From NCBI GenBank assembly GCA_947367855.1, contig CANBFE010000004.1, positions 131,989 through 195,988 of the forward strand: a stretch of DNA of 64,000 nucleotides, in the 5' to 3' direction. How positions within the stretch are numbered: the first letter of the stretch is position 1; the number at the start of each line of letters is the position of its first letter. The translations under genes and the position numbers were made by a program. Origin of the DNA: an uncultured Lachnospiraceae bacterium (lineage in GTDB: Bacteria; Bacillota; Clostridia; Lachnospirales; Lachnospiraceae). Positions 57,822 through 64,000 of this stretch are shown piece by piece. The notes beneath the pieces are model-generated. The model worked only from the letters and a program-made list of their open reading frames with translations, had not been told where the DNA came from and made no database searches.

Positions 57822-59171
57822 ATGAAAGACTTAAAAATAAAGACACGGTTGATAGGAGGGTTTTGTATTCCCATCTTCTTGACAACGGTTAATGTGATAT
57901 TCGGCATTATGTCAATGCACAGGATCACACATGCCGATGAGGCAGCCAGGGATGCCGCATCAAGGAACTCCATGATTTTTTCCATTGCTGCACTGGTGAT
58001 TTCCATTGCCATTACCATGTATTTTGCATATGATCTGATCAAAACCATTCAGAAATCTCTTGTGCTGCTCTCTGATGCGGCAAAGGAAATTGCCAGGGGA
58101 CATGTTGACATTCATCTGGAAAAATACAATAATGATGAATTTGGCGATCTGGTGGATGAATATACAAAAGTGGTGGACAATATCAAGTATCAGGCCAAGA
58201 TTGCAGAGGAGGTGTCCAACGGTAATCTGACCGTTACGGTGACTCCCAAATCATCTGAGGATGTACTGGGACATTCCCTGAAGAAACTGGTGGAGGACAA
58301 TCACAATGCGCTGAGCAATATCAGTGATGCAGGTTCCCAGGTTACGGTGAGTTCCTCCCAGGTGGCAAGCGCCAGCCAGGCTCTGGCTCAGGGTTCCACC
58401 GAGCAGGCAAGCGCAATTGAGCAGATCACTGCTTCCATTGATGAAATTGCAGAGAAGACCAGACAGAATGCAGAGCAGGCAAATTCCGCAGCAGGTCTGG
58501 TGGCCCGCGCCATCGGCGATGTAAAGCAGGGAAATACACAGATGCAGAACATGGTGTCCGCAATGGGGGATATCAATAAGGCGTCTGAGAGCATCTCCAA
58601 GATCATTAAGACAATTGAAGACATTGCATTCCAGACAAATATTCTTGCGCTGAATGCGGCTGTTGAGGCAGCAAGGGCAGGAGAGGCAGGAAAAGGCTTT
58701 GCAGTGGTGGCAGAGGAAGTGAGAAGCCTGGCTGCCAAGAGTGCAGAAGCGGCAAGTGAGACTTCTGCTTTGATAGAGGATTCCATTAACAAGGTAAATG
58801 CAGGTTCCAAGATCGCTGACGAGACCGCAAAGGCCATGGAAGAGATCACAAAGGTGGTACAGGAGAGCGAACATATCATCAACGGTATTGCAGAGTCCTC
58901 CAACTATCAGGCAACTGCAGTGGCTCAGATAGAGCAGGCTATCTCACAGGTGTCCCAGGTGGTACAGACCAATTCCGCCACCAGTGAGGAATGTGCGGCC
59001 GCCAGTGAAGAATTGTCCAATCAGGCGTCCAGAATGCGCGAAATGCTGTCTATCTATAATCTGGGCAATGCGCAGAATTCTATGCCCAGGGGATCTTCAG
59101 GATACTCTTCAGCTGTATCCAATGCCAATGAGCAGGTGATTTCCCTTGGCGACGGATTCGGAAAGTATTGA
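57822..59171 (+). CDS. Methyl-accepting chemotaxis protein with minimal extracellular loop
   Basis: A 449-residue chemoreceptor. Two membrane helices (about 10-31 and 49-70) are separated by only some 17 residues, so no ligand-binding domain is present outside the cell. A HAMP domain (residues 70-125) and the signalling coiled coil follow, with the conserved tip EDIAFQTNILALNAAVEAAR and KGFAVVAEEVRSLA. It could sense the membrane state, interact with another protein, or act through HAMP alone. Adaptation sites are probably in the Gln/Glu-rich flanks. It is the only receptor in this che operon. Confidence 0.93.
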   Translation: MKDLKIKTRLIGGFCIPIFLTTVNVIFGIMSMHRITHADEAARDAASRNSMIFSIAALVISIAITMYFAYDLIKTIQKSLVLLSDAAKEIARGHVDIHLEKYNNDEFGDLVDEYTKVVDNIKYQAKIAEEVSNGNLTVTVTPKSSEDVLGHSLKKLVEDNHNALSNISDAGSQVTVSSSQVASASQALAQGSTEQASAIEQITASIDEIAEKTRQNAEQANSAAGLVARAIGDVKQGNTQMQNMVSAMGDINKASESISKIIKTIEDIAFQTNILALNAAVEAARAGEAGKGFAVVAEEVRSLAAKSAEAASETSALIEDSINKVNAGSKIADETAKAMEEITKVVQESEHIINGIAESSNYQATAVAQIEQAISQVSQVVQTNSATSEECAAASEELSNQASRMREMLSIYNLGNAQNSMPRGSSGYSSAVSNANEQVISLGDGFGKY

Positions 59172-59185
59172 TGAGGTGTGATAAA

Positions 59186-59542
59186 ATGAATTTGTTGGAT
59201 GAATTGAGGGCATTGGGTGTGGATGTGGATGACGGTCTGAAGCGCCTGATGGGGAACGAAAAGCTTTATACAAGGCTGCTTGGGTCTTTTGTAAAGATGA
59301 TCCGGGATCAGGAAGTAACGGAGGATTTTGATGCTTCCGACTGCACCCAGACCATTGAGAAGGTTCATTCTGTTAAGGGAACAGCAGGCAACCTGTCGCT
59401 TACGCCCATTTTTGAAGCTTATAATGAGATGCTGAATCTGCTCCGTACCGGGAAACCTGAGGAGGCCAGGGAAGTGCTCAGAAAAGTTCTTCCGGTGCAG
59501 AAGGAGATCGTTGACTGTATTGAGAGGAATATGAATTCATAA
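59186..59542 (+). CDS. Stand-alone histidine phosphotransfer (Hpt) protein
   Basis: A 118-residue four-helix Hpt protein with His61 in IEKVHSVKGTAGNLSL. It relays phosphate between a hybrid kinase receiver and a final response regulator, independently of the CheA P1 domain. The ATG at 59186 follows GAGGTG, 15 bases after the chemoreceptor stop; it closes the che operon. A partner hybrid kinase could be the one at the window start, but that is a guess. Confidence 0.88.
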   Translation: MNLLDELRALGVDVDDGLKRLMGNEKLYTRLLGSFVKMIRDQEVTEDFDASDCTQTIEKVHSVKGTAGNLSLTPIFEAYNEMLNLLRTGKPEEAREVLRKVLPVQKEIVDCIERNMNS

Positions 59543-59589
59543 AACGGACACAATTTAACAAGGAGTACCCGGAAGGGTCAGTGGGTTTG

Positions 59590-59621
59590 ACGCTGTGGGA
59601 ATTCGCTTCCTGCAGCGTTTT
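59590..59621 (+). terminator. Terminator of the che operon
   Basis: ACGCTG and CAGCGT with an inner GGAA/TTCC extension, followed by TTTT, 48 bases after the Hpt gene. Confidence 0.6.
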
Positions 59622-59679
59622 CCCGTATTAGAGCAGTAAAACCGGAATAAACGGAACAGAAACAGGAGGAACATATTAT

Positions 59680-61797
59680 ATGGATTTTGTACAGCACAGG
59701 CCACAGCGGGGCACTAAATTACAGCCGTTGGATGAAATAAACGGTTTTAAGGTTCGGCCGGGATTTTACAACAGGGATGGTGCGACAGCGGCGTCGAACG
59801 GAGTCAGTTTTACAATTCATTCCCATGGCGCCACAAGCTGTACATTGCTGCTATTTCGTCCGCAGGAAAAGGAACCATATGCAAAACTGGAGTTTCCGGA
59901 ATCCTACCATATCGGAAACACCTATTCCATACTGGTGTTCGGGCTAAAAATAGAAGAGTTCGAGTATGCCTTTCAGTTGGACGGGCCATATAACAAAGAG
60001 CAGGGACTGCTTTTTGACAAAAACAATATTTTACTGGATCCCTATGCCAAGGCAGTCACGGGCCAGAGAAACTGGGGGGAACGTCCTGAGGACGGAGAAT
60101 CCTTTGTTTATCATGCCAGGGTGGTGGAGAACAACTTCGACTGGGGCAAGAGCAGACAGTTGGAGATTCCCCTGGAGGACCTGGTGATCTATGAGATGCA
60201 TGTAAGGGGATTTACAAAGGACGAATCTTCCGGGGTGACGGCAAAGGGGACATATGAAGGCCTGCGGCAGAAGATTCCCTATCTGAAGGATCTGGGGATC
60301 AATGCAGTGGAGCTCATGCCCATATTTGAGTTTGATGAGATGGAGAACGCCCGTGTTGTGGACGGGGTGCAACTCTACAATTACTGGGGTTACAATACAG
60401 TCTGCTTTTTTGCTCCCAACACAGGCTACTCTTCCGAGGTAGAGCACAATCATGAGGGAGATGAACTGAAGCAGCTGATTTATGAGCTGAAGGAGAACGG
60501 GATTGAAGTCATTCTGGACGTGGTGTTTAATCACACGGCTGAGGGAAACGAGGACGGGCCGAGTTTCTCCTTCAAGGGAATCGACAATAATATTTACTAT
60601 ATTCTGACTCCTGATGGGCATTATTACAACTTCAGCGGATGCGGAAATGCCCTGAACTGCAATCATCCCATGACGCGCAGATTTATTATTGACTGCCTGA
60701 GATACTGGGTGACAGAATATCGTGTGGACGGATTCCGTTTTGATCTGGCGTCCATTCTGGCCCGCAACCAGAACGGGGAGCCCATGAACAACCCGCCCAT
60801 TCTGGAGGAGATTGCATGTGATTCCATCCTTGGAAAGGTTAAGCTCATTGCCGAGGCATGGGATGCGGCGGGACTTTACCAGGTGGGGAATTTCCCTGCC
60901 TATAACAGGTGGTCGGAGTGGAACGGAAGGTATCGGGATGATATGCGGCGGTTTCTCAAGGGGGATGAAGGGATGGCCGGAGCAGCCATTACCAGAATAA
61001 CCGGTTCGAGAGACCTGTATGATCCTCTGGACAGAGGCCAGGGAGCCTCAGTGAACTTTCTTACCTGCCATGACGGATTTACCCTGTATGACCTGTATTC
61101 CTACAATATGAAGCATAACGAGAAGAACGGTTGGAATAACACTGACGGGGACAATAACGGAAACAGTTGGAACTGCGGCGTGGAGGGCGACACTGAGGAT
61201 CCGGAGATTGAGAGGCTGCGCAGGCGCATGGTGAAAAATGCGTTTGTGACACTGATGTGCAGCCGGGGACCGGCGATGTTTTTTGCCGGGGACGAATTCT
61301 GCAACACGCAGTTTGGAAATAACAATGCCTATTGTCAGGATAATCCCATTTCCTGGCTGGATTGGAGACGTCTGGCAGAATACAAGGAGATACATGACTT
61401 TTTCCGGTATATGATAGCGTTTCGAAAGAAGCATGCCGTTGTGCGGAAACCTTCCGGGGAAGCCGCCTGTGGTTTTCCGGATATCAGTATCCACAATGAT
61501 TACCCATGGAATGCGAGAACTAACTTTACCAGCAGGCTCATCGGTATCATGTACGCAGGAAGGAATGAGGATAACAGCAGGGACGACGTGGTATTTTACG
61601 GAATGAATGCGTATTGGAAACCTCTTGAGATGCAGCTGCCCGGACTTCCGGACGGCATGAAGTGGCGTGTCTGCGTCAATACCTATGTGGAGTATGAGGA
61701 TGGAAAGGATATAGAAGGGGAGACGGAATTCCAGTATGGCAGCAGACTGAAGATACCGCCCAGATCAGCGGTAGTACTGGTGGCAGAGGAAGAATAG
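59680..61797 (+). CDS. glgX: Glycogen debranching enzyme GlgX/isoamylase type
   Basis: A 705-residue GH13 enzyme that cuts alpha-1,6 branches in glycogen or limit dextrin. An N-terminal CBM48-like beta domain (residues 25-130) is followed by the catalytic barrel. Conserved sites: VILDVVFNHTAEGNE, nucleophile Asp355 in VDGFRFDLASIL, acid/base Glu392 in LIAEAWDAAG, and Asp465 in TCHDGFTLYDLYSYN. The length and the block GNNNAYCQDNPISWLDW fit the GlgX/isoamylase group and not pullulanases. No signal peptide is present, so it works on internal glycogen. The AGGAGG site lies eleven bases upstream. It has no glycogen partner gene in the window. Confidence 0.94.
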   Translation: MDFVQHRPQRGTKLQPLDEINGFKVRPGFYNRDGATAASNGVSFTIHSHGATSCTLLLFRPQEKEPYAKLEFPESYHIGNTYSILVFGLKIEEFEYAFQLDGPYNKEQGLLFDKNNILLDPYAKAVTGQRNWGERPEDGESFVYHARVVENNFDWGKSRQLEIPLEDLVIYEMHVRGFTKDESSGVTAKGTYEGLRQKIPYLKDLGINAVELMPIFEFDEMENARVVDGVQLYNYWGYNTVCFFAPNTGYSSEVEHNHEGDELKQLIYELKENGIEVILDVVFNHTAEGNEDGPSFSFKGIDNNIYYILTPDGHYYNFSGCGNALNCNHPMTRRFIIDCLRYWVTEYRVDGFRFDLASILARNQNGEPMNNPPILEEIACDSILGKVKLIAEAWDAAGLYQVGNFPAYNRWSEWNGRYRDDMRRFLKGDEGMAGAAITRITGSRDLYDPLDRGQGASVNFLTCHDGFTLYDLYSYNMKHNEKNGWNNTDGDNNGNSWNCGVEGDTEDPEIERLRRRMVKNAFVTLMCSRGPAMFFAGDEFCNTQFGNNNAYCQDNPISWLDWRRLAEYKEIHDFFRYMIAFRKKHAVVRKPSGEAACGFPDISIHNDYPWNARTNFTSRLIGIMYAGRNEDNSRDDVVFYGMNAYWKPLEMQLPGLPDGMKWRVCVNTYVEYEDGKDIEGETEFQYGSRLKIPPRSAVVLVAEEE

Positions 61798-61862
61798 GAA
61801 CCATGGAGGGGATGCCTGCATAGGATAAAGAGACTGCATCAGATCGCAAAGGAGATTCTGAT

Positions 61863-63581
61863 ATGGACTGCAGGGATAGGATTCTCTCTAATGACTATTA
61901 TGATGTAATAACAGAATTCCCGGTGCAGATTCTGGATTCGGATGCATTTGATCTGTGCTATCTGAATGTTGACAATCTGTATAATATAGTATATATCGAT
62001 AAAGCCAATATACCAAATACGGACGATTATGTCTATACCTACAAGGGAGTGCCCAAGCTGTACGGCCTTATGCAGGAGCCCGGCGGGGAACGTGGATTTG
62101 ACCCCAACAGCCTGATTGCCAGCGGTATCACCCAGGTACAGAGGGCTCCTCTGAGTCTGACAGGGCGGGGAGCGGTGATATGCTTTATTGATACAGGAAT
62201 TGACTATACGAATGCGGCGTTTCGGGACATTGAGGGAAACAGCCGCATTCTGGCTATCTGGGACCAGACCGTGCAGGCCGGGGAGCCTCCGGAGGGACTC
62301 TACTATGGTACAGAGTACTCCAGGGAAGACATCAACCGTGCACTGCAGGCGGAGGATCCTTACAGTGTGGTGCCAAGCAGGGATGAAATCGGTCATGGGA
62401 GCGCCATGGCGGGAGTGGCGGCGGGAAGCAGACTGGGAAACGGTATCAGCTATCTGGGTGCGGCGCCGGATGCGGACATCGTGGTGGTAAAGCTGAAGCA
62501 GGCCAAGGAATTTCTCAGGAACTTTTATATGATCCCTCCCGGGGTTCCCGCATACCAGGAGACGGATATCATGTTGGGGGTGCAGTATGCGGACCGATTT
62601 GCCAGACAGTTCCGCAGGCCGGTGATAATCTGCCTGGGGGTAGGGACAAACTATGGAGACCATGCGGGCAGTGCGCCCCTGCCCAGTTATCTGGATGCCA
62701 TCGCCTCCAGAAGAAGCCGTGCCGTGGTGGTGTGCGGAGGCAATGAAGGCAATGCAGGCCATCATTTTCAGGGATACATGGACACTCCCAGCAGGGCAGG
62801 AAGTGCGGGAAGCGTACCCGTGGAGGTGCGGGTGGCTGAAAATGTAGAGGGATTTCTGCTGGAACTGTGGGGAAATGTGCCGGATGTATTTACGGTATCA
62901 GTGCGTTCCCCCGGAGGAGAGACCATTCCTCCTGTCCGCCTGGGCATCCAGGGAAGTATCACATACAGCTTTGTCTATGAGCGGACCAGGATTACCATGG
63001 CCGGAACCCTGGCGGAGCCGGCCTCAGGGGAAGAGGTGGTGGTACTGCGGGTATACCTGCCCACACCCGGCATATGGACCTTTCAGGTGGAGGCGGTGGG
63101 GGACATCCACAACGGAACTTTTCACATGTGGCTCCCCATCACGCAGTTTATGAACGGTGCGGTGCAGTTCCTAGAATCCACCCCCTATATCACCCTCACG
63201 GAGCCTGCCATGGCGAAAGATGTGATCAGTGTGTCAACCTATAATACGGCAAACAACAGTTTTTATATCGACTCCGGAAGAGGATTTACCAGAACCGGCG
63301 GAATCAATCCGGACTTTGCGGCTCCCGGGGTCAATGTCTCCACCATAAGAGGCAGGGAGACGGGCAGTTCCCTGGCCGCTGCCATCACTGCAGGCGCTGT
63401 GGCGCAGTTTATGCAGTGGGCTGTGGTGGAAGGAAATAACCGGGCGGTGGCAGGCAGGGAGATTAAGAATTATTTTGTGCGGGGTGCGTCCAGAAGTTTT
63501 GATGTGACTTATCCGAACCGGGAGTGGGGGTATGGGCGGCTGAATCTGGTGGGGACGTTTGATGCGCTGATTGGGGTGTGA
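61863..63581 (+). CDS. S8 family subtilisin-like serine peptidase (clostridial Csp type)
   Basis: A 572-residue subtilase with the triad Asp110 (ICFIDTGIDYT), His178 (IGHGSAMAGVAAG) and Ser503 (TGSSLAAAITAGAV). The His motif has GHGSA in place of the common GHGTH, as often in the clostridial Csp/Lachnospiraceae group. A roughly 90-residue N-terminal segment may be a prodomain or cap, and a 150-residue beta insert (residues 315-470) lies before the Ser block. There is no signal peptide, so it may act inside the cell or leave by another route. In Clostridium relatives of this group act in spore germination; that role is not proven here. It is the last complete gene. Confidence 0.9.
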   Translation: MDCRDRILSNDYYDVITEFPVQILDSDAFDLCYLNVDNLYNIVYIDKANIPNTDDYVYTYKGVPKLYGLMQEPGGERGFDPNSLIASGITQVQRAPLSLTGRGAVICFIDTGIDYTNAAFRDIEGNSRILAIWDQTVQAGEPPEGLYYGTEYSREDINRALQAEDPYSVVPSRDEIGHGSAMAGVAAGSRLGNGISYLGAAPDADIVVVKLKQAKEFLRNFYMIPPGVPAYQETDIMLGVQYADRFARQFRRPVIICLGVGTNYGDHAGSAPLPSYLDAIASRRSRAVVVCGGNEGNAGHHFQGYMDTPSRAGSAGSVPVEVRVAENVEGFLLELWGNVPDVFTVSVRSPGGETIPPVRLGIQGSITYSFVYERTRITMAGTLAEPASGEEVVVLRVYLPTPGIWTFQVEAVGDIHNGTFHMWLPITQFMNGAVQFLESTPYITLTEPAMAKDVISVSTYNTANNSFYIDSGRGFTRTGGINPDFAAPGVNVSTIRGRETGSSLAAAITAGAVAQFMQWAVVEGNNRAVAGREIKNYFVRGASRSFDVTYPNREWGYGRLNLVGTFDALIGV

Positions 63582-63613
63582 AGTATATAGTTTATTGCAG
63601 GTTGTTTTTGATA

Positions 63614-63642
63614 TTGTAATGCAAGCCGCAATCAGCTATACT
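63614..63642 (+). promoter_or_regulatory. Promoter of the truncated AAA gene
   Basis: TTGTAA (63614-63619), 17-base spacer, TATACT (63637-63642), 57 bases before the ATG at 63699. Confidence 0.55.
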
Positions 63643-63698
63643 AAGAGCAGACAGATTAATTGCAGGGAGCGCGGGAAATAGCCAGAAAGGGGGCAGAC

Positions 63699-64000
63699 AT
63701 GCCAAGGACAGTGAGCATCGGATGTCAGGATTTCGAGACGATTAGAAGGGAAGGCTATTTTTATATTGATAAATCATGCTTCATAAAGGAATGGTGGGAA
63801 GAGGGGGACAGCGTGACCTTGATTACCCGCCCCAGGCGCTTCGGGAAGACGCTGACCATGAGCATGGTTGAGAAGTTTTTTTCTGCGGAATATGCAGATA
63901 AAGGTGCTTTATTTGAAGGGCTTGACATATGGAAAGAAGAGAAGTACCGCAAGCTGCAGGGAACATACCCAGTGCTCATGCTGAGCTTTGCGGATATCAA
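63699..64000 (+). CDS. AAA-ATPase-like protein, N-terminal part (runs off window)
   Basis: The first 100 codons of an AAA-ATPase_like protein, cut by the window end. The N-terminus has the family's GYFYIDKSCFI block and a Walker A variant TRPRRFGKTLTMSM. It is a different member of the family represented by the gene at 36614. A PD-(D/E)XK nuclease domain is expected further on but is not visible. The start follows AAAGGGGG. Confidence 0.85.
   Translation, partial: MPRTVSIGCQDFETIRREGYFYIDKSCFIKEWWEEGDSVTLITRPRRFGKTLTMSMVEKFFSAEYADKGALFEGLDIWKEEKYRKLQGTYPVLMLSFADI

Noticed and set aside
1..64000. CRISPR array, rRNA, prophage or complete insertion sequence
   Set aside because: No regularly spaced repeats, rRNA segments, phage structural genes or transposase with matching ends were seen; only MITEs and remnants are present.

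Overview
The window reads as chromosome of a Gram-positive anaerobe of the Clostridia, most likely a gut Lachnospiraceae. Grounds are a CD3324-family regulator, DUF1576 and DUF6056 membrane proteins, an S8 peptidase of the clostridial type, AAA/PD-(D/E)XK proteins, purine-rich AGGAGG ribosome binding sites and intermediate GC. Species is not claimed. Most genes are on the + strand. The left edge cuts a hybrid histidine kinase and the right edge cuts an AAA-ATPase-like gene.

Layout. 1-7.1 kb: kinase end, DUF2971 protein, YfcE-type phosphodiesterase, small helical protein, NUDIX hydrolase, and a coupled DUF1538 membrane protein/P-II-like pair. 7.1-9.8 kb: accessory stretch with an unrecognised nuclease-like protein, a probable type I toxin-antitoxin locus (28-aa holin-like toxin with a convergent antisense RNA), a CD3324 regulator behind a long structured leader, and an AraC-type gene with an internal deletion. 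10-12.5 kb: PadR/permease-prefix/DUF4097 operon. 12.5-16.5 kb: a 140-bp IS66-like MITE, a monooxygenase-like gene, a UvrD-like helicase and a frameshifted PD-(D/E)XK transposase-like gene. 16.6-20.8 kb: sulfatase and a protein with 20 SEL1 repeats. 20.9-21.2 kb: a segment bounded by perfect 35-bp inverted repeats. 21.3-24.2 kb: small Xre protein, then a DUF1576 operon. 24.2-25.7 kb: metal exporter and Fur-family regulator behind one palindromic operator. 25.9 kb: tRNA-Lys. 26-29.2 kb: membrane protein, histidine phosphatase, TatD nuclease. 29.4-34.8 kb: two paralogous sigma-factor fusions enclosing a second MITE copy and a MarR/MATE efflux operon. 35-38.2 kb: stand-alone long ClpX and an AAA/nuclease protein. 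38.2-44.2 kb: HMA protein and Zn/Cd-type P-ATPase behind an ArsR/SmtB-type operator, two membrane proteins, ZIP transporter, histidine phosphatase. 44.3-47 kb: PadR-controlled ABC-2 exporter. 47-59.6 kb: a signalling block. 59.7-63.6 kb: glycogen debranching enzyme and subtilisin-like protease.

How parts work together. The 47-59.6 kb block holds a GGDEF/HD protein, an HD-GYP response regulator, a histidine kinase, a second HD regulator, then cheR-cheB-cheY-cheA-cheW-mcp-hpt, with no flagellar gene nearby. Two of its three HD-GYP-like proteins have lost the histidine of the HD pair, and its chemoreceptor has almost no extracellular domain, so the output may be cytoplasmic and not motility. Four metal-related units (ArsP_2-like exporter/Fur, HMA/P-ATPase, ZIP, and possibly the DUF1538/P-II pair) suggest attention to metal and cation balance. 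Several transporters sit next to their own regulator with visible operators: MarR/MATE, PadR/ABC and Fur/exporter.

The most novel signals are the toxin/antisense locus at 8.1-8.4 kb, the paired 140-bp MITEs with 8-bp target duplications, the inverted-repeat segment at 20.9-21.2 kb, the sigma-factor fusion paralogs, and the degenerate HD-GYP proteins. All calls come from reading the sequence; no database search was possible.
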